A stretch of 64,000 nucleotides of DNA from Klebsormidium nitens. Taxonomy: Eukaryota; Streptophyta; Klebsormidiophyceae; Klebsormidiales; Klebsormidiaceae. Shown here piece after piece: positions 1 to 12,300 of the stretch. Within the stretch, counting starts at the first letter, position 1. Each line of letters opens with the position of its first letter. The stretch is taken from positions 1 through 64,000 of the forward strand of contig DF237187.1 in NCBI GenBank assembly GCA_000708835.1, read 5' to 3'. The translations under genes were made by a program, and so were the position numbers. The notes under the pieces were generated by a model. That model did not search any database, was not told the DNA's origin, and saw only the letters and a program-made list of their open reading frames with translations.

Positions 1-2713
1 CTGGAATCTTGAAGGATGTCCTGAGGGACTTGTCCAACAAGAAAACAGAAGTTGTCTTGAGCAGAAAGACAGCAATTTTTCTGAGCTGCGCCATCGCTTG
101 AGAACGCCTGCTTTCATGGTTTCCGCACATGTTAGCTGATCGTGTGTAGTTATCCTGCCAGCTCCCTGCATATAGCTGGCCAACCATCACACCCGCTTTT
201 TCGGTCAAGAAGCACCTTCGGGTTGAGAACGTTGACCTGCTGTAATCTGGTTGAACTCTCGATGTAGGTATTTGCGAGCACAACACTGTCCCGGGCAAAG
301 AGCTCTGACTGTTCGTCGGCGGAGATGGGTAGCAGCTGCGAAGACGTGTCCTTCGGCAGACGACGAGTTTACTTCTTGCTGTAGCTTCTCTTCTGGATCA
401 CAAGCTAAAGGCGTACACAAGTTGTTATGATGCCCTGACGAGATTGGGAGCACTTGAGTTCGTTGAAGCATCTTCAGCCAACTTTTTCTGCCTCGAAATT
501 GACCAAAGCTCTGGGCAATGTTTCGTACTTTGCCGTTCGCTCGAGCTTTTCGTTTGAACCGACGGTTTCTAGTATCATGAAGAGGATACTCGACAATATC
601 CGTCGACGATGTGTTGCAATTATTGTTTGGAAAGACAATATGCGTATAAACATGAGTCTTCCTGCATGAGTTCTAATATAAGCTTGGTTTCCGAGCCTCC
701 TATCCGGGCAGATGCGATGCAGACTGATGTCGAAAGAGGCGAGCTAGTCTATTAACGAGGCGCCAGCCATGGGACCGCCCTTGACCAGTGCTTGACATGG
801 TTCGAAAATGCGAATCTTGATTCTAGATCTGGCAGGCCAGCTTCATGAATGTACTAAATCGAGGAAACAAGGCTAGCTATCATTACAAAGGACGCGATGC
901 TGCGAGCTTCTTTGAGAATTGCATGGCGGCTGAAGTATCTTGTACGCTTACAAGGTGCGCCGAAGGTTTCTGGATTTGCCTTTGAGTGACGTTCTAGTTA
1001 GACGGTTGCTGACTCCATGAGAAGCCATCTGCACGTTGTGATATTGATCGAACGAAATCTGCTTCATTTGGTAATTGGAACGGCGTCTGGACCTTGAAAG
1101 TACGGTAGTTAGCGCAGAGGCATGAATGACGCCACGTGTACGGTGGTCGGAGGATGGAAGTGAAACATCAAAACCGTCGATTTTCCAGGTTGTAATAAAG
1201 TTCACACCTGGAAAATCGACGGTACAGTATGCTTGGTCGCACACTGCCTTGCATATGATCGACGGTTCTTGTAGTCCGATCGACACACTCAGATTTTAGA
1301 ATCTCCGAGCTTTGCGGGGAGTCCAAGCACAGAGTCTTCCAGAAAGCAGACCCACTGTCACTCACATCACTTCCAACACCTTCCGGTTTTGCCTTCTCGA
1401 CCTCCTACCTTAACCTGTACGTTGATTACGGTATTTTATGGCGCTGTAACCTTGTGTTAATTTAAAACACCTTCGTTGAACGGAAGCCCGGGCGTAAATG
1501 CCCCGGGTGCTGGGGAAGGTTACCGGCTATAGCGGGATCCATAAAGTTATCCACAACTGAGAGCTGGAGATTTTGGTGGCTGAGGATGCTGCCAAGTCAT
1601 CACGACGCGAATCCTGTGCCCTACGTTTTCTTGGCTCAGCAAGACAGACAAGATCGACGGTCGTACGGTCGTCTTTCTCAATCCAGATTCCAATCTGCAC
1701 AACTTCCTTCTCCAGACTTCAAGAATCAAGCTGCGCTGTGCATTTGTGGGTTGCCTTTCGTTATAGGAGGAGAGCTAAGAGGTGGATTGTTGAGAACGAC
1801 GTTCATTTGAAGAAGGCAGAGACGCAGGCTGTACGAATAACGAACGAAGGCATACAGCCCTTGTTCGAGGTATCGGTTTTCAGGAACCATGGCCTCCGCT
1901 TCAACATGCCTGAGGACGACAGCCCTGTCTCAGGTAGGCCACATCTCCGCTTCAAGGCCATCCAAGTCGGCGCTGAGTGCTGCTTTATGTTGGACGAGTG
2001 CTGCTTTCTGACAACAGTTAATAGCAAGATGCAATGCCTGTCAGCTTTGCAGCTTTGACCACTTCATTGCAGTTGGGAACATAGAAAATGAGGGTATGGA
2101 TATAGAATGCCGCATTGTGTGACCAGCTCAAAAATACGGTTCCTTTCTTCCTTACTGTGCTCGAATTTGAAGTGCTTCTGGACTCCAATAGATTCTGGAA
2201 AAGCATTATTAGTTCTGTCAATTATTCCTACCCGTGTAAGAATACGGTGGGATTATGTAGCGAGAGAGAATCACCAACTCGCACACTTAGTGTTTAGAGT
2301 TCGTTGTTGCAAGATGAGCAGGCCTACACAGCAATCTTGAGACAGCATGCTAGCGCCCCTGGAAAGTGAAGATAATTGTATCCGAGAGGCACATTGTGTC
2401 TAAAATTTGTCATCTGAAAACTGTTTTAAAGCAATGGCATGCTGTAGCTCTTGGTGATACCATACTCCTAGTCTTCTTCGCATCCTGTTGGATATTGCAG
2501 ATTAAGAATCACAGCAGAGAGCAACCATGGTAGCCTGCAAATTTAGAGAATGGGTCAGTGAAGTGAACACCTTTGGAACTCAGCAACGAAGCAGCCTCAT
2601 GGCATTGCTTACCGTAGATCCCAGGCTAGGGACAGCATCTCTTGGCGTCCGTATAGAAGGATGTGCCTTCTTGGCTGCTCCGAAGAGCAAGTCTGACTAT
2701 GTCTCTTCACTTG
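1..2713. other. Left-edge region, no gene supported
   Basis: Short open frames occur on both strands, the longest about 160 codons at 1573-2058 (+), but none shows a recognisable protein motif, and I could not join any of them through good splice sites. The right part probably contains the promoter and 5' UTR of Rubisco activase. The only definite structure is a perfect inverted repeat at 1173-1223, listed separately. A GC-rich near-palindrome (cccgggc / gccccggg) lies near 1487-1507. Confidence 0.5.
1173..1223. repeat. Perfect 18-bp inverted repeat, 15-nt loop
   Basis: accgtcgattttccaggt at 1173-1190 is the exact reverse complement of 1206-1223; the loop is 15 nt. It could fold as a hairpin in either strand's RNA. 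It is too short for a typical plant microRNA precursor, whose duplex is about 21 bp, and may be the end of a small inverted-repeat element. No coding sequence is nearby. Confidence 0.85.
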
Positions 2714-2731
2714 CAGGGCTTGGCTGCTGGT

Positions 2732-5700
2732 ATGGGTGCTGAGAGGGAATGCACTGTGCAGAGGTAAGGAACGTGTGTCCTGCATGGAGGGTACCTGAAC
2801 TTTTTCTGTCAATCTGTTATGCCAAACTATTACCTTGACAGTAGTGCGCCTCTTTCCATCAAAGGCTGATGAAGGTCATCGTTGCCAGGAGGAACTTTCT
2901 GCAAGTGTGTCGAATGTGGTGCACATGCGGCAGCAAAAGATTGGAAGGAAAACTTCACACCAGGATCGCCTCATCTTGTCCTGCATTGGATCTGCAAAGA
3001 CATTGTTCTTAGAGCATGTTCCACGCTGCTGTGCAGGTCTGCATTCTTTGGCTCCCGGTCAGCCACCAATAATGCTCTTCGGCAAAAGGTGTCTGAAGGG
3101 CGCGCTCGCGTGACCTGCGAATCACAGAGGCCCTCGAGGAGCAGGTGGGCCTCTCTCAAGGAAGAGCCCAAGACACAAAAGCCCAAGACGGACAGATGGG
3201 GGGGCCTCGGCACCGACCAGTCAGACGATCAGCAGGACATCACCAGGGGCCGCGGGATGGTTGACTCTGTTTTCCAGGGCGCGAGCGGCCTCGGCGGAAC
3301 ACAGAATGCCATCATGAGCAGCCATGACTATATCAGCACCGCGCAGAAAACGTAAGGGACAGTCCCTACAGATGTGCATGCTGTGGCCCGCCTGAGAGCA
3401 ATGCTATGGTTTTTGCTTCCCGGTACTTGCGGATCCACTTCACCCTTCAAAACCATGATTTACAATCATTCTCCTCAATGCTCCATCTGCTCAAAATCTG
3501 ATTAAGACGTTGAAGACGTTTAAGCTGCAAAACAGGGATATGTGTGTGTTGTCAGCGAAGCAAGTGTACGATGCTCCGCTGTGTTTAGAGAAGCCAACTG
3601 GAGAATGAACGCTTATTACATCATCGACATCACTCTGCCGTGCAGTTTGAGCAACATCAGCGCTGAGGGTTACTACATCTCCCCCACCTTCATGGACAAG
3701 CTGGTGATCCACATCACAAAGAACTTCCTCAAGCTCCCCAACATCAAGGTGAGCACTGCAGCTGCGCTGCAAGCTTCACGCTTTTAGCATGATCGTTAGC
3801 TTGTCATCCACATTCAAGGAGGGGAATGTACATCGCAGTGCGCCAAGCCTGAGCACCCCTTCCATAGTCGAAGTTAGGGTTTCTTTGCATGAATGAAAAA
3901 CTGCCTGTGTTTTATGAAAGCATGCTGTCACAGTTTTTGCACCACTCACTCGTGCCAGTGTTGAAATTCATTGTGCTCTTCATAAGTGCAAGAGGCGCTC
4001 CATGAGTCCGGTTCTCAATTCCCAATTCTGCTGCTCTCCCTCGTGGCAGGTTCCTCTCATTCTCGGAGTGTGGGGTGGTAAGGGTCAGGGCAAGTCCTTC
4101 CAGGCTGAGCTGGTCTTCTCCATGTTGGGAATCAAGTAAGTGGATCAGCACAATTTCACGCTTGTGCTGAAGCAGTGATGCCTTGGTTGCATATTTCTGG
4201 CTAGAGACTGCCTTCATTTCTGACGTAATGTTGAAGCTGCTCTGAATGCATTTGAGGCAGAACGCTTCGCCAGCGAGTTCCTGATGCAGATTGTTTCACA
4301 GTTTGATGAGACTTGCACTTTCTGTAAGAAGAACTGCTCCGCTGATGTATCTGCTCTCAATGTAGAGGAGTTTCTGGTGGTAAAACTCTTAAGTTTTGAA
4401 TTAGGCGGGCTCATGTTGCTGCTCCACCCTGTTTTGCAGCCCCATTGTCATGTCTGCTGGAGAGCTGGAGTCTGGAAATGCCGGAGAGCCCGCCAAGCTT
4501 ATCAGGCAAAGGTACCGCGAGGCCTCTGACATCATCAAAAAGGGCAAGATGTGCGCCCTCTTCATCAACGATCTTGATGCGGGTAAGTTCTGTCCCGATT
4601 GTTTGAAGGACACTGAGGTTGCTGCATCTAAGCAAAGTGGCAAATGAGTCGGATCTTTCATTTCAAAGCCATTTCTGCATTCTCAAAACGTTCGAAAAGG
4701 TTGTCAACAGGCAGTCATACTTATTACAGCTATCGGCATTGCACTTATTCGTCTAAGCTTGAAACTCCGATCGAAGCGTTTGGATTCAGGCTGCTGTTGT
4801 CCGCCAGTAAGCCAGACTTTCCCAGCCCTTTCTTGTCCTCTTCCTTGTGGACATCTGAACAATGTGCCCTTCTAGTTCTGTTTCTATTGCAGCAGTGCAG
4901 CTCGCCCCTGCTACCAATTTGTGAACAGCAGGCGGCTCCATCGCAAATCAGTAACCCCAGAGGAATGCAGGAGACCTGACCCAACTTTTCAAATAGAGCT
5001 GACTGTTGTTTCTGAATTCAGGTGCGGGTCGCATGGGTGGCACCACCCAGTACACCGTCAACAACCAGATGGTGAACGCCACCCTCATGAACATTGCTGA
5101 TAACCCCACCAACGTCCAGCTGCCGGGTGTCTACAACAAGGAGGAGAACCCCCGCGTGCCCGTCATTGTGACTGGTGAGTGGTGCAAAATCCACACCCTG
5201 GGATCGCTCTAGCTCGCCTACCACTGGGTCCCTCCTTTACCATTTGTGCTGCTTGGCTGCTTCATATCGTTTGGAGGGGTTGCAAGCTTAGCCACTCCTA
5301 ATTTGGCAGCTTTTGCTCTGGCTTCTTACTTTGACAAGTTCGGATAGAGCATCCACTAAGCAATTCCTTAGGGACAAGGTATATTGCTTGAAGAGGGTTC
5401 TTGTTGTTTGTAACCAAGATGGGCTGGCATTCGCTGAACGACGCTCCAGTTCAGTTCCGCCGCCAGCACTGGTCAAAGATCACATTTTTCTGCCACATCA
5501 ACTAATGCAGTAAGCCTTGCAGCCTTCTCTATCGGGTCATTCGATACACACCCGTGCTTTTACTCCTCCCAAAGAGGCTTTCCTCCAATGCCATTGTCTT
5601 TGCGCCTCATGCCGTACCTCCCCTTGCAGGTAACGATTTCTCCACCCTGTATGCCCCCCTCATCCGTGATGGCCGTATGGAGAAGTTCTACTGGGCCCCC

Positions 5701-7252
5701 ACCCGTGAGGACCGGATCGGTGTGTGCACCGGTATCTTCAAGGAGGACAAGATCAACCTTGGCGACATCCAGACCCTGGTCGATGCCTTCCCTGGCCAGT
5801 CCATCGACTTCTTCGGCGCCCTGCGGTCTCGCGTTTACGACGACCTCGTCCGTGACTGGGTCAAGAACGTGAGCACTCGAGCTCTTTTCAACATCTCACT
5901 TGAGTGGCTCACAAGTGCCATACTTGTGTGCTAGTCATGGTTCCTGGTTGCTTGGGAGGATAAGCCGCTGAGGAAGAAAGTGGTGCAAAGTGCTGCTTGC
6001 CCGACCTCATCATTGTGCCTGACCTCGTGCAATTCTTTGCCAACAATATATACCAGCGCTTCTGCAAAACCGAAAATGCTGCTGTTCCTTCTTTCATCTC
6101 TGCTGGCTTCCGGCTCAAATCTGCACTCGCTGCTGTTCATTTATTCTCTCTTGTGGCTCAATTCTGCACTTGTTTTCATTTCATACGTGCCGGCCTCCCG
6201 CTCAAAATTGCCCTCGTTTCTGGCTCAACCGTGCTGGTTTCCCGCTCGTATTTGAACCTTCTCGGTACTGCTGAAGTAGTTCCGGCAGGGTGCGTCTCCA
6301 AGCAGGTGGTCAATTCAGCCTCAAGGGCCGAACAAAACTTCCCACCAGGACAAGTCGTTGCATCTGACCTCTGGACATTCTCCACTGCAGGTCGGCTACA
6401 CGAACCTAGGAAAGTCGCTGGTCAACTCCAAGAACGGCCCGCCCACGTTCGAGCAGCCCCGGATGACCCTCGATATCCTGCTTGCGTACGGCAACAAGCT
6501 GGTCGAGGAGCAGGAGAACGTCAAGCGGGTGCAGTTCGCCGAGGAGTACCTCTCCGGCGCTGCCCTGGGTGATGCCAATGCCGACGCCATCGCATCTGGC
6601 AGCTTCTACGGTGCGCCTCCTTGATCTGGTTGATTTTGAAAGTTCTAGTCCTAATGGAGATTGCCCCACTGAAGTCAACAGGAGGGTCGCTTGTCGTTTG
6701 CTCGTAAGAAGTGCCGGCAGCGAAACCCGTTCCTGACGAGCACGTCATGTTCACGGTGCGCAACTCTGTGGTTCAGTGGGTGTAGACTTGGTTCAATTTG
6801 TAATCGCCCTGAAGATTGGGGGTAAAAGTGCTACTAGGCCGAAAAGCTGCCCTTTGTTGGTGGCGCTTTTATTCTTCTTAACTGCTCCAAGGCTTGTTTC
6901 AACAAGCCAGGTCTCAAACCAGTCTGTCATGCGTTCCGTTTCCTCATCAACGGGGGCCAAGCAATGAACCTACGAGGCTGGGGGCAGCGATGCAACCGGT
7001 ATTAGCTCTAGCCCTTAAGTAGTTGGGGTTTTATTTAGGCTAACTTGGAATGAAAACGACGTTGAAGGATGCAGCCAGATCGAACTCTCTTCTAATGTTG
7101 GCGTCCGGGTTTTTGCAGCTGGAAAGGCAGCACAGCAGAACCCTCCTAAGGTGAAGGAGGGGTGCACGGACCCTATTAGCACGAACTTCGACCCCACAGC
7201 CAGGAGCGATGATGGCTCGTGTGAGTACGACTTTAACACCTGGCCCGCATAA
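2732..7252 (+). CDS. RCA: Rubisco activase, redox-type long isoform
   Basis: Chloroplast AAA+ ATPase that frees Rubisco active sites of inhibitory sugar phosphates. Exons by splice consensus: 2732-2763, 3037-3351, 3646-3748, 4050-4135, 4440-4582, 5022-5174, 5630-5868, 6391-6610, 7119-7252; all phases close, giving 474 aa, the usual long-form length. Seen: the activase signature [20 protein letters not shown], Walker A GGKGQGKS, Walker B region [11 protein letters not shown], sensor region [20 protein letters not shown], and a C-terminal extension with two cysteines ([22 protein letters not shown]). In land-plant long isoforms such cysteines are the thioredoxin-f redox switch. The region before residue 60 (SAFFGSRS and following) looks like a transit peptide. 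The start is the weakest point: the frame stays open 15 nt upstream of the ATG at 2732 to an acceptor at 2716, so an earlier coding exon, for example from the ATG at 2527, is possible. Retaining the intron after 6610 would add only Ala-Pro-Pro and stop, a short-form-like protein. Confidence 0.96.
6097..6255 (+). repeat. Degenerate repeat in activase intron 7
   Basis: Three diverged copies of a unit built around 'ggcttccggctcaaatctgc' follow each other between about 6100 and 6250 (compare ggcctcccgctcaaaattgc and ggtttcccgctcgtatttg). It lies wholly in the intron between 5868 and 6391. Unlike the arrays in other genes here, I do not see that it copies an exon junction. Confidence 0.6.
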
Positions 7253-8350
7253 GCCAGGTGATTCACTTGTTATCCCGTTGGTTTGGCGTCAGTTTCGGGA
7301 ACGGTACTGGTGTTGTAACGTTAGGTAGGGGAGTCGGTAACTACCCTGGCTGCAGTGCTGTTTTGCAGAGATCCCTCATAGGTTTCATCAGCTTTCTGGC
7401 GCTTCAGGAAACTTACGAGATTCTTTCTCAAGAGACATTCTGATGAAGGATCGTGGTATGGTGTTTTGGTATGATACGGAGTTCCAAACCTTGACTTTGA
7501 TGTCTCTGAAAGACTGGTTCTTTTGAAGAGAACCCTCATCCTCCAATGCGTGCATTCATGTACACATGGCCAAGGTTCTTGGTCAGGCTGATGTAAAACG
7601 TCTAGCTGTGGCAATGAAAGTTGCAAATCACCGCACATGTACCAGAACAACTTTAAAAGACAAAATTGGTGGTAAGTTTCCGATCGAACCCTCTTCTAAT
7701 ATCGCATTGGGGTTCTCTGCAGCTAAAAAGGCAGCGAAGCAGAATTCGACTTCAAAGCGCTCTGCAAAGGCAGTTCAGCCGAAGCCTGCTCCGGTGCCTG
7801 AGCAGAAGAAGGCTCCTGTGTCTGAGCCGGAGCCTGCTTCGTTCTTTGCGTCGGAGCCTGCTTCGTTCTTTGCATCGGAGCCTGCTCCGTCGTTCTTTGA
7901 GTCGGCGCCTGCTCCGGCTGCTTCGTTCTTTGAGGCGGCGCCTGCTCCGGCGGAGCCTCAGGGATGCACAGACCCTAAGGCCTCTAACTACGATCCCTTC
8001 GCCTCGAACGATGATGGCACTTGTGAGTACGACATGTCTACCTGGCCAGCATAAGCCAAAGCTTGAGTTGTTGTTGCGTTCGTTTGGTAACGATTCAAGT
8101 GTTTTAACATTACGGTAGGCAGGTTGGTGACTACCCTTGCTGCAATTCTGTTTTGAGGAATCTCTCCATTAGATTACCAGCTTTCCAGCGCTTCAGGACT
8201 ACCCGATGATCATGAGAACTATTGTCAATAGACATTTCGAAGGATGAAGATCGTCGTATGGTATACGTACGGGTTGCCAATCGTGAATGTTAAGTGCACG
8301 CATACGTGTCATGACACTTCTTGAAGAAAACACTCATTGCTTGCATGCCT
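7075..8350 (+). repeat. Tandem duplication of the activase terminal exon and flanks
   Basis: Copy 1 (about 7075-7560) and copy 2 (about 7678-8350) align from the end of the upstream intron (gatcgaactctcttctaat vs gatcgaaccctcttctaat) through the exon and well into 3' sequence (gtaactaccctggctgcag vs gtgactacccttgctgcaa; agctttctggcgcttcagga vs agctttccagcgcttcagga). Copy 2 is longer because of the expanded coding linker. Spacing is about 604 nt at the splice acceptor. Confidence 0.9.
7723..8054 (+). CDS. RCA: Alternative last exon of Rubisco activase, Ser-Phe-Phe-rich extension
   Basis: A second acceptor (ctctgcag, ending 7722) opens a 332-nt exon in the same phase as the exon at 7119. Spliced from 6610 it would replace the first C-terminal extension and give 540 aa. 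It starts AKKAAKQNS (first exon: AGKAAQQNP) and ends with the same redox module (GCTDPKASNYDP, DDGTCEYD, STWPA-stop; first exon ...NTWPA-stop). Between them sits a roughly 70-residue Pro/Ala/Glu/Ser linker in which SFF recurs five times, as EPASFFAS (twice), APSFFESAP, AASFFEAAP and similar. Because the first exon has its own stop, the two can only be used alternatively. Whether both are spliced in vivo cannot be seen here, but the intact frame, the stop and both cysteines argue that the second is functional rather than decayed. Confidence 0.85.
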
Positions 8351-9374
8351 AATGGAAAGTATCGCGTGCTTTCATGTTAGTACATCTCGCCAATCCTGGC
8401 CGGCCAGGCTGGCACATGTGACACGTCTATTTATGCCACGGCATGCACGACTCGAAAATTGCAGATCACTGTCCCGGTCCATACGTGTTGCAATCGTAAT
8501 GCTGATTTAAAGTTCATTCACTGGCTATGCAGCAGGTTTAGTGTTGACCTCGAGCGAGAGTCTCTCGCCAATTACTGCCGCGTCTGATCGAGTGACCTCT
8601 AGGGCCTGATGCTGCACTACATGTGCCGGTTGTATGGAAAATGAATGGTGGTGCTCGACTGGATCGGATACGGTTATAAACGAGTGGCCTCTCTGGATCA
8701 CTGGCCCATGCCTTTGAATGATGGCACTTCCGACGCGATCAACCATGGTTTTGAGAATACCGGTACAACAACTCGGTCACAAGCACTGTAACATATAATC
8801 GAATGCAAGTCGAGTTCATGGACGTTAGTACGTCTATATACATGTACCTAATCAAAGTCATCAAGACCGAGTCCACTTCAAAGCGGCGGCCATGCAAATT
8901 TCAGATGTTTCGGTCACTGATAAGCACGCATGCCAAACAAGTGCGACGGGCCCAGCCACTGCGCATCCAAACGTAGTACTACTAGATAGACGGTAAGTAC
9001 ATGGCCGCGATTTAGAAGCACACTCACAATCCTGCGCATATCATGCATGTCATAAATACGCTCAAGAGTGGGAAGGCCCGGTCCCGTGCCGCGTATCCCG
9101 GCTTGGGGGCTAGTTTCACATGTGCACGTGTCTGCATAGGTACCACCTATGCAGTCATGATACTTAACCATAACCCGGTTAGCTTACTGAGGCCAATGCT
9201 CCGCAAAAGTTCAGAGGACACTTGAGTCACGGCGGACTTGATTGCAAGCCTTCACTTGACACTTTGTCGGGCAGCAGTTGACTCACGCACACATATGATG
9301 TCATCAGAAGCTTTGACCCGTTGACCCAACCGACCGGATCGGTCGATCTTTGTGGTCTTCAAAGCAGTAGGTCA
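8351..9374. other. Intergenic, convergent gene ends
   Basis: Lies between the 3' side of Rubisco activase (+) and the stop codon of the HEAT-like gene (-). Only short frames occur, with no recognisable motif. It presumably holds both 3' UTRs and terminators. I see no tRNA-like fold or repeat of note. Confidence 0.6.
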
Positions 9375-12300
9375 TCATTCAACTGCTGTGTCTTGATAGC
9401 CCCAGAAAGGAAGCTCCCCCTTGAAGATTGTTTCAATATTCTCCGCCAGCGCAAGCCGAAACAGATCCCGCGCTTGGAGGCGCCGGCCAAGCAGAGCCAG
9501 TCTACTGGACGGCGGCCCTTGCAGCTCTGCGGATAGCAGGTAGTCGTACAGCAGCTCCTGGAAACCAACGTCCGACAAATTTGATCACTTCCGTTATTGC
9601 TTTTTCGCTAAAAATGTATGGTCTGACTCGATCCTTCAGTTATTCCTTCGAAACAAGAAACGGCACACGTTTCCCTGGAGTGCCGGATTGTTCAGGCAGG
9701 ATTGAAGGCACAGGTCGAGTAGACGGACTCGGAGTCTCCGATTACTATAAAAAAGAAAACCACTCAAGAATCGAAGCGTAGCTGGTAAGGTCCTCAAAAG
9801 GTGACCCGTGACATCTCAGCTGCACAGCCGTTGCCACAAGCGTGAAAAGCACTCAGGAGCAAAGGCCTCTCAAACTGTTGCACTGAATATCAAGACTCGC
9901 GGGTGGCGCCAGCAGAGCCGTTGCCGGCATGTGCGAAAGCTGGGCACTTGCGGAAAACGCCGGTCTCAGTGTATGCACAGATCAGCAACTCTCGTCGGAT
10001 CGCACAGTAGCGTCCTGGCTTCCCAAAGCCCTAACTTGGCCCCTGTAAATCTCGTCCCCATCGCGGTGTAATCGTCGGCTGTGCAACGAAACCATCTCGA
10101 GAAACCAACCTGCACGTCCTCGGCGGTGCCTTCCTCTCGGAATCCGTGCTGGAACACGAGCTGCCAGTCGCACGCCTGGAAGTGCTGCGCGAGCGTTGCC
10201 AGCGGAAAGTCCGCGAGCCGCCGGAACGCGGCGCGGCGGACTTTCTCGTCGTTATCCCGGAGCTTTAGGAAGCAGAGGTAGAGCAACTCTGCACGCCGAG
10301 CTTTGAAGAGTTAGAGTTTTGCCAGAAATCCAAGGGTTTCGGGTCACGCAACAGCTTGATCTTGAGAGAAGCTTTTATCGGGATACGCGAGGGCGAGTTT
10401 AGCCTGTGGCCGTCCGGAAAACGGGAGTCAAACCAGGCAACACAAGGACGAAGTCCAAACGCGGACCCTCCTTTAAGACCGAGAGCTTTTTAGCGGAGAG
10501 GAATGTCTCGTTCTCAGAAGAACGCTTTCAAGGGGCGGCTGCCGAGGGTACTGGCATAACTGATATCAATTCTGCAGAGTTCTGAGGGACCTTTGAGAGC
10601 GGTCTCAGAACCTGCTCAACGTAAAACGGACCAATCTCAAAAGCGCCCCGTTGTCCCTTTCAAAGTGCCGGACAGAAGAGACTGGTCATAGCACATCCGT
10701 CCGCTGGGCAAAGGCTCAACGACTCCATAATCAAATCTCCGGATGGAATTTGTTATCGGAAGAGATTCACCTTGTTCTGCAACACAATCGCTGTCGGGTT
10801 GAAGCTTGGAGATCAGCTGGGCTGCGGACCGCCGCACTCGGACGCTCGGATCAAACAAGGCGCTCTGCATCAGGTTCTGGATCGCTGACTCGGACCAAGC
10901 GGGCTTCGCTTCGCCTTCCGCTGAGTCGCACCAGCGCGCGTGTACCCTCGAGAGGACTAGGGACAAGAAAGAGTAAGGGAAAAAATGTCACTTGCTCAAA
11001 GCTGAATTTAATGCTTAGGGACTTTGGGTGACACTTCAACCATTCTCCCTCATTTTTTGGGACCAAAGTATCGTAAAAAGCAGCAGCCGCGGTTGTGCGT
11101 GATGTTAGAAGGACGAGCAAATCGATTTTAGAAGGCTGGAAGTCGACTATTCATGCCGAGAAATCCCCTCGACCTTACGAAGTTTAGACTTTGGCGTAGA
11201 CCCGATTCTCCTTCCATATCCAGGGAGGACAATCGCATAAGTGCGTTGCCAGCGTAAATGGCGCTGATCAGCAGGCTGCAACAAAAGCAGATCTCAAGAA
11301 GCGAGACGATGCAACGGGCAGTTCTGGACTTTCTCGATACTGCTACTCGCAATCGGACAGTACTCAAGTCCGCTCTCAGCTCTTCTAACAGCTTGCCAAC
11401 CGAGAGGACGAGATAGCCAAGGACTCCGAACGAACATATTGCTAAGAAGACTGAAGAACTGCTTTGAAAGGGAGCATCAAAAGAGAAAGAGTATCTAGCG
11501 AATCCTTCAAAGGACTTGCAAAGAGGAACGAACCTGCGAGGCACTCCACTCGCATGTTGACGTTGTCTGCGCACTCCTCGACGAGCTTGGCCGCGCACGT
11601 CGAGATGATGATCGCAGCGTTTCGCCGATATGCTGCCCCGAAAATCTGAAATGCAAGGACCAAAGCTGCAAAGGACAAAGACAGAGAAGGCTGTCGCACG
11701 GTTGCCTTACACATTCTTTCGCCGGAGAGCAATCAAACTTGACAGAACATGCGATAGCCTGATGGATATTGGAAGGACTCAGGGTTTCAGCTACCTGAAA
11801 GCAGTAGAGCCCGATGCTGTCCGGATCTTTTCCGAAAACAAGAGATTCGACGCAAGGCTAGTGCTTTGCGAACACGATGTGTCTCTGGCGCTCCGCACCT
11901 CCTTTTGTCCGTTCTCCGCACTCGGGAAGAGCAATCAGGGAGTCCAGGAACTGGGGGGCTAGAGACGGTCGGGAAAAGAGCAGTAGCACTCGTTTCAACG
12001 CGGAATCATTTAGTGATTCCATCCCATGCTCCCGGCAGGTTAGAAACACTCGGCGGAGACAAGAAGAGAAGCAGGCCTTCCACTGCGGCTGCGATCGAAA
12101 AGCGTCGCACGGATCTGCCTTCGGTCAACATTGTGAATGATACTCGCCAGGTGCGTCAGGCAGATCTACCGGAGTCTGAGAACGACCGCGGCTGACTATG
12201 GCTGGACAAATCGACCGTATACCCTCATCTTTATTCGTTCTTGCGGGGGCAAGATGAACGAGTCGATGATCGTAGTGGCCACATAGTAAAATTGCTAGCA

